A stretch of 64,000 nucleotides of DNA, from contig MNCI01023742.1 in the NCBI GenBank assembly GCA_015680685.1, positions 292,489-356,488 on the forward strand. The letters run 5' to 3'. The notes below the pieces were generated by a model, which was not told the origin of the DNA, did no database searches, and saw nothing but the letters and a program-made list of their open reading frames with translations. Shown piece after piece: positions 24,403 to 34,879 of the stretch (within the stretch, counting starts at the first letter, position 1; each line of letters opens with the position of its first letter). A program made the translations under genes and the position numbers. This stretch comes from Gnetum montanum (Eukaryota; Streptophyta; Gnetopsida; Gnetales; Gnetaceae).

Positions 24403-26920
24403 ATGAGCAATCAGATACGTAGTACACATGATGATCTACCAGTGCCCCAACAGTTTTGTGTGGTATATGCTCATCCTAATGAGTATATACCAAACGTTAC
24501 CTTTATCCTCCACCAGGATGAACAACTACGTTAGCATGATTTAGAATGTAACATAGTGTTACATCTCATGCTCAGTCCCAAGCATCCTTCTTCATGCTCT
24601 CACACAAATTGGTATGCAGCACTTATAGGAAGAGTATGTTGTGCATGAACACGACTCGAGAGAGTATCAACCCATGGAGGCACTATGCCAAAGGGACCTA
24701 TAATAGGAGAGACATTACAAATCTATGAAGGGAAAGTGGTCTCAAGATGTTCCATATGTCCTAAGTGAAAATGAGGGTGGTGAATCTACCTTGGGAGGTT
24801 TTCCACAAAATGATGTTCCTCTCATTGACTTTGGTCATGGAGTTGTGTATCAGAATCTTCACTCAACTATTCATAACCTAGGTTCTGATACCAATGGACA
24901 CAAAGAGTCTAAAAAAGGAACATAAACATGTGGCATTGATGGAAATTCTGATTGTAACCGTGATCGAGGCTGAGACCACCAAAGAGAAAGTGATAGATGC
25001 TATCACAGTGCCAACCCTTCTTCCTCTTCACCTTCATCATCTCCTTCCCCCTCTCCTTCGAGATCTGAATGTAGTTGTAAATGGAAAAACCATGAGGAAA
25101 ATGGTAAGAGAAATAGAGATCATAGATAAAATAGTCAAGAAAGGGGATGAGGGCATTCCAGAAAAACACATCACGAAAGAAGGGAGAGTAGGGAATAGCA
25201 TAGACATCATAGATGCCATAGACCATACGATCACAATGAACCCCTACTTGCCACCAAAAGTATGTTACATATAACAGAGGCCATTAGGATTCTAACAAGG
25301 CACTAGAAGGATAGTAGGATCAAAATACTAGACATGAACAACATCCAATGATTTGAAGAGGGATATAATGCTAATCCTCAAAACCATCTACAAGAATTTG
25401 ACAATGCATGTTCCTTGCAAAATATAGAAAACGAGTGGCAAAAACTAAATTTTTTTCCATGAACATTGATCAAGGAAGAAGGAAGCTAGTACTAGCCCTT
25501 AAAACTGAAATCCATTCATTGATGGAGTACCATGTTAAAGTTATTCAACAATAAGTATCAAACGTACTCCCGAGTGTTCAACCTGCATAGGCAAATCCAA
25601 GGATGAAAACAAGGAGGACACAAACGCTTGGATGCTACGATGGGATGATATTATGCATTTTACATCATTACCCTGGCCATGGTTACTCACAAAGGGAACA
25701 ACTATGTCATCTCGTGGATGGGCTTAGGTACGAAACTCGAAGAACGCTTGGGACTTATGCCCAAGGAAGGCTATCTGAGCTTAGATCCCATCAAATACAA
25801 AGATTATTAGAGAAAGTTACCAAAGAGGAAGGTGAGTTAAGGGAAAGAAAAAGTGTGGGGGAATACAACAGAGATCCTTTCCTTTGAAAGAAGGAAGCTA
25901 TATTTTATGAAGATAAAGAAGAGTTACCACTCGAAGAGATGATGAATAGGAAGACTTTGTCCATTCAAAAATTTGCATTAGATGTATTGACAAAGGTAGA
26001 TCAAATGTGGAAATCCCTAGATGATAAATTTCAAACCATTCTATAAATAGTCGAGGAGTCTAGAGAGCAAAGTAGTGACCAAGAGAGAAGGAAAAAGAAA
26101 GAAGCTAAGTCTGCACATAACAAAGGTAAGGGCAAAGTTACCATCATTGAAGAGGTTGTGGATTCGGACACAGAAAATGATGGTGGATGTGAGATATGCC
26201 AATATGACCATCGTAAAGGATGTTTCCTAGTAGTATCACACCTGCAAGAGTCTGGGGTGTATGCACTAAACCCACAATTAAACAGACAACATGCACCCAG
26301 AAGGTTACCTTATCCTCAAGGTAACCCAAGGCAGTTCCACCAATCCTTGATGTATTATCCAAGTGGAGCTCCTTCACAACTGAATGAAAAATATCAACAA
26401 TGGCAACACCCACAATCATAGGGAATGCCATTACCACATCAGTAATACCCTTACCGTCAACCTAACCCATATGGGTACTACATGCAGCAGCCAATCTTTC
26501 CATGTGACTCCACTAGTCACGTTGCTCCTCAGCCTCACTACCAGACCCATGAGTACTATAAAACTCCTTCTCCTAGGAGTGATGTTCCACAAATGTACTA
26601 TCATTCTCATCCAATTGCATCTCTTCCACCATTAGCTTCATTACTACCAGCTCCAATTATGCAGGGTGAGCTTCCTTCCCAGCCACAACAACATAATGCT
26701 ACAAGGGCTATCAATCCTCAACCTACTATAGGTTCAGACAACCACACAAAGAAGAGATCCTTCTTTAGAACCAAAAATACAACCAAGTCCTTGCAGCTAC
26801 AAGTGGCTAATTGTCCAATTGCCTCACCATCATTTGAATCTTCGGAGCTTCCTTTGAACCAAAAATTACACCCAATGTACACGGTCATGTTGACTCATGC
26901 CATTACTGATTGGATTAAAT
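24403..26920 (+). pseudogene. gag, element C
   Basis: The start MSNQIRSTHDDLPVPQQF is at 24403. Its segment YAHPNEYIPNVTFILHQD is also present in element B (TYTHPNEYISNFTFILHQD). Further on are a basic, low-complexity region (24890-25270), a capsid-like helical part (HYPGHGYSQREQLCHLVDGL, 25675-25735), and LEKVTKEEGELRERKSVGEYN (25810-25880). The last part is the Pro/Gln/Tyr-rich tail (26250-26700). Stops at several points and frame changes make it inactive. Confidence 0.75.
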
Positions 26921-26929
26921 CTGGCCATC

Positions 26930-27545
26930 TTTCTAGGAAATTATTTAATCCTAGAAGTCCTCTTATATATTTAAAAATCGCTGGGAATGAGCCTTGCAAA
27001 GCTCTTTTGGATTCAAGTTCTAGTATTAATTTAATCTCTTAAGAAACGTACAAAGCCTAGAACCTACCTCCACTAAAAAAGAGTAACATTCATTTAGAGT
27101 TGGCTGACTAGTCCATCACTATCCCATTAGGACTAGTGGAGGACATTGTCACCACTGTTTTTGGGTGATTGTTTCCAGCCGATTTCCTAGTGATTCAATT
27201 CAATAACTTTAAGGGAAACTTCCCAATCATAATGGGAAGAGCATGGTTAAGTATGACTGATGCATGCCTAGGCATACATGATCTCTCCCTATAAATATTA
27301 AAGGAAAATATGTTTGGGAAGATCAAGAAGAAGAACATTCCATGCATCACATACAATGACATAGGATGCAACTGTGTGTAGAAGGACTAGTTTGTACAAT
27401 GCTTAACCTTGCCTACATGTAACCAGTGTGCACAAGTGACTAGCATACAAAGATGCTTGTATGCAGCAGCCACAAGATAGGAAGGCACCCAATGGCTGAT
27501 AGTTAAGCAAAAGAGAAATTCAACTCTATGCATGGAACTAACTGA
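26930..27545 (+). pseudogene. aspartic protease region, element C
   Basis: KALLDSSSSINLIS (about 26998-27040) stands where D-S-G is expected. A stop follows at once, then the shared LELAD*SITIPLGLVEDI and FPIIMGRAWLS segments (27095-27255). The Gly-to-Ser change at the active site and several stops show it is dead. Confidence 0.7.
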
Positions 27546-27639
27546 GAGCTTGACTTGTGCCTATATCGATAGCATAGATACATTAGAGCAAGTCCATCAC
27601 CAACTCCCAAGTACTGATACCAATAATACCAACTAGGGG

Positions 27640-29165
27640 ATGTTGAAAATCCATAACGAGTTTAAGAAAGAGCCCCTTGAATTAAAAATATTACCCACTG
27701 GTATGGAGTACACATTTCTCAAGAATGGAAAACCAGTAATCATTAGCGCTAAGCTTGCTCCTCAATAGAAAGAAAGAGTGCTGTGGATGGTAAATAAATG
27801 GTTGAAAGCCTTTTCTTGGTTATATCTCAAATTAACTAGAATAGATCCTATGATATGCCAACATAGAATTTACATTGATCCCTCGATGAAGCCTTGATGA
27901 TAACCACAAAGACGATTGAACCCAAAGCTTAAGCAAGTGGTTAAAGAAGAAATTGAACAACTTCTAAAAGCTAGGTTCATCTACCCCATTGCTGATAGTG
28001 AATGAGTTAGTCCATTAGTCATTGTGCCTAAAAAGGAAGGTAAATTGAGGATGTGTATATACTTTAGGTTGTTAAACATGGCATCATTTAAACACCATTT
28101 CCCATTACCATTCATTGACCAAGTCCTAGATACCATTGCAGGGCATTGCTACTATAGTTTTCTGGATGATTACAGTGGATACAATCAAATTCAAATAGCA
28201 TCAGAAGACCAAGCCAAGACTACATTCACAAGTACTTGGAGGACATTTGCATATAGGTAGATGTCGTTTGGCTTGTGCAATGCCCTAGCAACATTTCAAT
28301 GTCTGGTTCTAAGTATATTTTAGTAGCAAATAGGGAATGGTGTGGAGGTCTTTATGGATGATTTCTCCACCTACAGAGTGGACTTCAAACAAACATTGGA
28401 CCAATTAGAGCAAGTACTAAAATGATGTGTAGAAACCAACTTAAGGATCAATTGGAAAAAAAGCCATTTAATGGTCCAAGAAGGCATTGTGTTAGGCATA
28501 AGATTTTGCAAACAAGGATAGAGGTAGATCCTGAAAAGATTAAAGTCATCCAAGGAATCACTCATCAACCTGAAACCGTAAAATATATCCAATCATTCCT
28601 TGGACATATTGGCTATTATAGACACTTTATCAAGAACTTTTCAAAGATTACAAGACCATTATTAGAATTAACGAAGAGGGACATACCCTTTGAATGGACC
28701 AAGGAATGTGGGCTAGCTTTCCAAACCTTGAAATAGAAGCTCATAGAAACACCCATTCTACAAGCTCTTGACTAGTTTATACCATTCCACATAATGACTG
28801 ACATGTTCAAATTTGCTTTAGGAGCTGTACTTACAAAGTTAGATGACCAAAAATGATCCTATTGCATTCACTATGCAAGTCGGAGTATTGTTGGTGCATA
28901 GCTTGATTACACTACAATAGAAAAAGAATTATTGGCTGTGGTGTTTGCACTAGAAAAATTTAAGCACTATGTATTGGGCTGTAAAATATTTGTACACACG
29001 GATCATAGTGCAATATGGTTCCTAATGAATAAAATAATGGTAAGCCCTCGCATCATATGATGGCTCATGATCTTACAAGAGTTCAATATTACAATGATGG
29101 ATTGCAAAGACACCAAGAATGTTGTGGCTAATCAGTTATCTTGATTACGATGGGACAACAAAGAG
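27640..29165 (+). pseudogene. reverse transcriptase-RNase H, element C
   Basis: RT motifs in order: PLVIVPKKEGKLRMCIYFRLLN (28010-28075, two parts), DQVLDTIAGHCYYSFLDDYSGYNQI (28115-28195), VFMDDFS (about 28345, normally YxDD), FLGHIGYYRHFIKNFS (28590-28645). RNase H: YTTIEKELLAVVFALEKFK (28910-28965) and FVHTDHSAIWFLM (28990-29030). RT is spread over two frames, and several conserved Trp/Gln/Arg positions have become stops. There is a single RNase H, unlike the Tat element. Confidence 0.85.
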
Positions 29166-29289
29166 GATGAATATCCAATTTCTAACTGCTTCCCTGATGA
29201 ACTCCTCTTTATAGGTGTAATAAATAATTAATAAACCATAGAGACAAACTGGTATAGTAGCATTCTTACCTATCTTCTCACACAGGAAA

Positions 29290-30480
29290 CACCACAAGGG
29301 CTAGACGTTAAAAAGAAACAACAGTTTCTTCACTGAGCCAAATATTTCACGGAAATCAATGGACACTTTTATAAGGTATGTTTCGATGGCTTGGTATGGT
29401 ATGTTTCCAATGGAGATCAATTGTGAGTTATCCAAGATGCTCATAAGGGCCCTTATGGGGGTCATTACGTTGGGAGACAAGTAGCCATTAAAATATTGCT
29501 TGTAGGATATTATTGGCCTACATTGTTCCGAGACACTCATCATTTCATCCAATCTTGTGAGTGCTGCCAATGCGATGGGGGAATTACTGCTAGAATGGAG
29601 GATCGAAAATAATCGATTGAACCTTTAGAACCCTTCAACATATGGGGAATTGAATTTATGAGGCCTATCACACTAATGTCCAATGGAAAAGCCTACATTG
29701 TTGTTACTATTGAGTATTTTACAAAGTGGGTAGAAGCAACCATTGTTATTGACTATACATCATCTACCGCTACATGATTTGTTCAACAAAAAATTGTAAA
29801 TAGGTATAGCATGCCTTGTGCACTTATTTTGAATAATGATACACAATTTGTAGGTACAACCTTTCAAAAATTAATGCAACGCTTAGGAGTTGAGCATAAT
29901 CTAACTACACCAGATCATCCTCTAGAAAATGGTCAAGATGAAGTCACCAATAGAGAGATCACAAAAATATTGACATGAACCATTAGCAAATATAGGCGAT
30001 ACTGGAGCACCAAATTCAATGATGCTCTTTGGGCATACCGCTCCACATGGAAACTCTGTATAGGCTATTCTCCCTATGAGTTAGTGTATGGTAAACTTCT
30101 AACACTCCCTATCCAAGCTAAGCTCCGTACACTATCTACAACATGTGACCTCCACCTTGACCTTAGTCTCGCATAGAAAGAACGGTTAATGAACCTTAAC
30201 TTGCTAGATGAAAATCGATTAGCCACCTTGTCATCCAATGAATTGCACAAGGCCTTCAACAAGCAACGTCATGACCTAAGAATTAGGAAAGTTAGATACC
30301 AACCAGGAGATAAGGTTCTTTATTGGAATCCCACACATGTGCCACAATGAACTAAATTTCAAACACTATGAGAAGGATCTTATATCATTCATGAAACTTT
30401 TCCTTTAGGGGCCATGATGATCTATAAACCTGAAAGCCCGAATAGGAAATTATTAGTCAACATTTAGCAAACCAAACCTT
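29290..30480 (+). pseudogene. integrase, element C
   Basis: The zinc-binding end (HHFIQSCECCQCDGGI, about 29540-29590) is followed by the catalytic core. In the core are IEYFTKWVEA (29710-29740), LNNDTQFVG where TDNGTQF is usual (29830), and ENGQDEVTNREI containing the catalytic Glu (29930-29965). The C-terminal part has AYRSTWKLCIGYSPYELVYGK and VRYQPGDKVLYWNP (30290-30335). Stops interrupt it at several sites. Confidence 0.8.
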
Positions 30481-30483
30481 TTC

Positions 30484-32498
30484 ATGAGCCTAAAAAGGCC
30501 AGTACTAACACTACCACTATTAATGGACAACCTTGCTCATTATTTTGGATCTCCTCCTTCCAACTCAGTCATGTGGGAGATGGCCACTAATGATAACTAT
30601 TCTAAAGCCCCTAGTTCCTTTTTCTTTTTTTGTTTTACACATTCTTCATCTTTAATTATTTTTATTTTTATTTTTACACCATCATTAACATTTTTACTAT
30701 TTCTTTCTCTATTACATTTTGTTTGAATTACTCTCAGTCATCATATAATAAGTGCTTATGATGGTGGATTGTACTATAATGGTGTTGATCGCTAATGTTT
30801 GGTTTTTACCTTTGAATTTTAATGTTGATGCTAAGATATGGTTTCTTTTGATAAAACATGCAATGAATCCACGTCATCCATTCATCCATACAACTCCATG
30901 GTCTCCCTTTATTTTGGAAATGTACTGTCCTTTTTTATAAGCAAACTTATTAATGAATTAGTGGCTTGGTATTCTTCAAACCAAGGAAAGATACAAATGG
31001 ATTGAAAAGAGTGTGAATTCAAGGGGATTTGATGCATTTATACTGGCTATTCTATTAGGTACTTGGATGTTTTTCATAGGTTTTCTGCCATTCTACTATT
31101 GACTAATATTAGGAAGTTAACTAAATCAATTAAGTCTTTGCATGGTGTGGTTCTGACTCAAAAAAAAAAATCCTGTGGGAATTCAAAGCACACCCCTTAG
31201 ACATAATAAAGAAACATGGGCTACAAGCACTAGTTATGGAACTAGAAAGACATGTTACCCATGCTTGAAGGATCCCTCTAACTACAACCCTTCTTCACTT
31301 CATGTTTCTCTATTCTTCTCCTTTTGGATTGGTGGTTGCTTTGTGAAAGAATTCTCGTTACTTTAGGAGGATGTGTTGGTCAAGTGTGTTGATGCAAGGT
31401 CACTGGATGTGATTAGTTTTAATATGGATTTGGGCTGAATTTTATTAAGTCACCTTAATCACATACTACACAAGGGACTTTACACAAGCTTAATTTTTGG
31501 ATTTCATTCCATTACATTCTCTCTTTTTGTATTGCTTTCCATATTCCACATCATTGTCAATTTTATGATTAGTCTATATCTTGGTTGATGCATTGTTATT
31601 CTTTGGTAAATTCTTGTGGGTAAGTTCTTAACCATTGTTTCCATATGACATTCCTAGAGCCTATGGACTCTTTGGTTTGTGGGTTTTTCAGGGCATTAGG
31701 GGCATGAGCATGCTTTGGGGAGGATCCACTAGCATTCCTTTTTGGTGCAATTGTTAAGTTCTTTTACTTAAACATTTTATACAATAAACTATTTATCGTT
31801 TCACCCCATTTATGACATCCGTTTTTGTTTTTGTTTTATTGGATTCACTGTTGTTATTTCTCTCATCTTTCTTGTTCTTTTTTTTCCACCCTATTGCTAC
31901 TAGAGGTTCACTCTTAGTCATGGGGGCATGTTGCAAATTTTTTCATTTCATTACTTATCTCACCCCTACACCTTGGGTGGTTATCAATTGCAAACCTCTA
32001 ACCCAGTATTTGCCATATCCACAACCTAGCTAATGTGCTTCATATAGAGGCAAGGTATCAATTACATTATACCTTATCTAACCTTGCTAATTTGTGATTG
32101 TGTTGTGTGCATAGATGGCGATCACATGAGTAATGGACTAGGATAGAAGGGAGCACTCAGGATGGATTGGAGAAAAAAGCATTTACGTAGGGAACAAGCT
32201 TGATCATGTGGCCATGGATGAACAATGGTGTGTACATTTTCAACATCAATAGCAACACATCTTATTTTCTTTTCTCACTCTCTTCAAACTGTCAAATGAG
32301 TGTTTGGATGCCATCTATGTACAATGTTCATCACAATGGTTATGAACACCAATGTTGTAATATGTTTGTTGATCTATTCACCAAACACTTTGAGTCTATC
32401 ATTCCATGTCATCGTTAATTGTCATTCAATCAATAATCCCATATCTTTCCAATATTTTGTAAGGAACTTAAGGATAAGTTTTCATTCAGTCATGTGGG
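30484..32498 (+). other. 3' non-coding region of element C
   Basis: It aligns block by block with element A 1870-4000. The purine tract before the 3' LTR reads CATGTGGGTA. No env-like gene can be supported. Confidence 0.6.
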
Positions 32499-32511
32499 TA
32501 TGATGAGTCGT

Positions 32512-32640
32512 GATATCGAACCCTTGATATCAGACCCGTGATATCAGAACTTCAATATTATGTATGCGATATCGGAGGTGCCAAAGCAATATCAGACATG
32601 CGATATTGGAACTTGTCTTGTTGCCTATAAAAAAGAGACA
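32512..32640 (+). promoter_or_regulatory. GATATC array and TATA-like box, 3' LTR of C
   Basis: GATATC or variants start at 32512, 32526, 32540, 32554, 32568, about 32588 and 32602. This is four 14-bp steps, then about 20, then 14. The TATA position reads CTATAAAAAAG near 32626. There are two more 14-bp units than in the 5' LTR. Confidence 0.6.
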
Positions 32641-32754
32641 AAGGCACTTAATTTCGCAGTCTGTTTCCCTTTCTAGAGTTAGAATTATTTCTGAGTGTCT
32701 GCAGTAGGAGTCATAAAGTGAACAGATCTTTATTCAAGCATTGTGTACCTGAGC

Positions 32755-33205
32755 ATACCTTGTGTCTAGAAATAAAGATGAACTTTGTGATAAACCTTGG
32801 AACATTCAGAATAGCTTAATTATTTCATTTAAATGTTGTTTATTGTTATTCGCTACTCTCATTAGTTAATTAATGTAATTTTATTTAATTGTTAGTTATC
32901 AACAAATTAGCACACCCAATACGACCACTTCGAGCATATGTGGAACACTTGGTAACCCAATAACAACTAACATTTGGTAATCCCAGTAGTGTTANGTTAT
33001 TGGGTTACCAAGTGTTCCACATATGCTCGAAGTGGTCGTATTGGGTGTGCTAATTTGTTGATAACTAACAATTAAATAAAATTACATTAATTAACTAATG
33101 AGAGTAGCGAATAACAATAAACAACATTTAAATGAAATAATTAAGCTATTCTGAATGTTCCAAGGTTTATCACAAAGTTCATCTTTATTTCTAGACACAA
33201 GGTAT
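32755..33205. repeat. 210-bp inverted copy flanking a 31-base spacer with one N
   Basis: 32996-33205 is the reverse complement of 32755-32964 with no difference seen by eye. The arms are separated by 31 bases including N at 32995. The right arm runs straight into the N gap at 33206. An assembly join is more likely than a biological palindrome. Confidence 0.9.
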
Positions 33206-33372
33206 NNNNNNNNNNNNNNNNNNNNNNNNNNNNNNNNNNNNNNNNNNNNNNNNNNNNNNNNNNNNNNNNNNNNNNNNNNNNNNNNNNNNNNNNNNNNNNN
33301 NNNNNNNNNNNNNNNNNNNNNNNNNNNNNNNNNNNNNNNNNNNNNNNNNNNNNNNNNNNNNNNNNNNNNNNN
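33206..33372. other. assembly gap (167 N)
   Basis: A run of N. The 3' end of the LINE-containing insertion and its junction with the LTR should lie here. Confidence 1.
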
Positions 33373-33990
33373 GGGGCGAGTCGGCAACTGGTGATAGGTG
33401 CACCGAGGCCGCTCCAGCTCATGAAGCAGTTCCAAGGTAGCACGATGCTCCTCGGTGTCCATGAAGTTAGCGGCTTGCTGGAAGCCCTGCATAAGAGCCT
33501 CACGCCTGCTCCGGTCCGCCGGGGAATCCCCCGCATTAGGGTGGAATCTAGCAGACGTGCGCCTGATGTGTCGTTTGAGCTCCCCCAAGGAGCTTTCACA
33601 GCTAATGCCTAAAGTACTATACGGGCAGCGCCCCCCCCCTAAGCCACTGGCGGGCGCTGTGCTGATGTGCCCGGTCGAGTTGCCATTGCCGTTGCTCTTC
33701 TTCCTCCTGTAGGTGCTCCTGTTCTTCCTGGGCCGCCGCCTCCTGAGCCTGACGGGTCGCCTCCTCCTGACGCAACTCCTCCCTGATTCGGGCCCAGAGC
33801 TCATCCGTGAGCTAGGCCCGTATGGTCTCCATCGTGAGCGTATGCTGCCTGTTTAGCTTTTGTGCTTGTTCCTGAAGCTGGGCTTCATGGTCGGCACGCC
33901 ACTGGGCTAGGGTCTCGGTCCACCGAAGCGCCGAAGTCTGTCGCTCGGCCTCTCGAGCCGCATCGACCATCTATTGAAGCTACACCTCCC
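33373..33990 (-). pseudogene. coiled-coil segment and J-domain-like segment
   Basis: About 33980-33640 on the minus strand encodes a Gln/Glu/Ala-rich probable coiled coil (QEEATRQAQEAAAQEEQEHL, preceded by two in-frame stops). At a run of nine C (33631-33639) the frame changes. The next frame reads YSTLGISCESSLGELKRHIR, then ARFHPNAGDS and GFQQAANFMD up to the gap. This follows the DnaJ J-domain layout (Y-x2-LG, ELK, HPD, F-Q), but the essential HPD is HPN. Such a domain would not be expected to stimulate Hsp70. Confidence 0.5.
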
Positions 33991-34032
33991 AATCCGGGGG
34001 GAGCACTGGGGGGGTCAGGTGAGGGGGCAGGA

Positions 34033-34857
34033 TTACGGCGGGAGCGGCGTCCCCAGGTAAGGTTGAAAGAGGCTCTCCGTCGTTGGGTGGGCGGGGTGGA
34101 GGAAGTGGGGGAAGCAGGGGGAAATCAGTGAGATGACCCCCAACAGGGGTAGAGGATGGTCTCGGTGCCCCCTGCCCCCCTGCCCCCCTGCCCCCCGCCA
34201 TAGAGCTAAAATCAGCCCCGAGTGGCGACCGCGCCGCTGAAGGTGGAGGGCCTCGTGGAAGAAACGCGACATGTTAACCGGGGTTCCATCCTTCAAGCAC
34301 CTCAGGAAGATAAAATGTAGCCCTTAGAGTTTGGAAACATTTCCCGACTGGACAAGAAAGCATTCCACCAAGGCGGCAGTGTGAGCCCAGAGGCGCGGGA
34401 GGAAGGTCCGAGGGACCTCACGGATCTGCGTTCTTGGGGACAACCCCTCGAAGAAGGTTGCAGAGTTATGGAGGCTGCGGGAGGTTGGCAGGATGACTTC
34501 CCCCATGGCTGGGACCCCCAAGTAGTTGGCTAGGGCATTCTCTGTCATGCGAATTTCTCGGCCCTGAAAGTAGGTCCGATCTCCATGCCAGTTAGTAAAG
34601 AAAGAGTTGTCAAGAATGTTAGGATCACTGAACAGCCTCTGCAGTAGGTCGGCCCAACCACACTGACAAAACATCCGCCACAGCTCCTCGTCGGCCTGGT
34701 AGGCGGCACAGTCAGGCTCGTACGTCGGTGTCTTCCCCAAAGTGTCTGCAATCTCATGCCACGCTCTGCAGGTCTGCTGGATAAGTTGCTGGGGGGGGGG
34801 GGTAGCCGCCTGCGTGAAGACCGTGCGATTCCGCGCCTTCCAGGCGTGCCACAACAA
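34033..34857 (-). pseudogene. LINE C-terminus fused in frame to a plant-transposon/gag-like domain
   Basis: A frame open from 34857 to one TAA at 34324 begins with the LINE motif WHAWKARNRTVF. It continues without a break into LLQRLFSDPNILDNSFFTNW, GREIRMTENALANYLGVP, LSPRT...RTFLPRLWAHTAALVECFLV. After the single TAA, the same frame goes on with LHFIFLRCLKDGTPVNMSRFF. The pattern resembles the 'putative plant transposon protein' domain found in some plant gypsy gag regions. That assignment is by eye only. Whether the in-frame link is real or a chance junction is open. Confidence 0.55.
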
Positions 34858-34879
34858 AAGCGCCGACCAAGAATCACCG

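Noticed and set aside
32755-33205. Perfect inverted repeat as a foldback transposon or hairpin RNA locus
   Set aside because: It has an N at the centre and ends at a gap; an assembly artefact explains it better.
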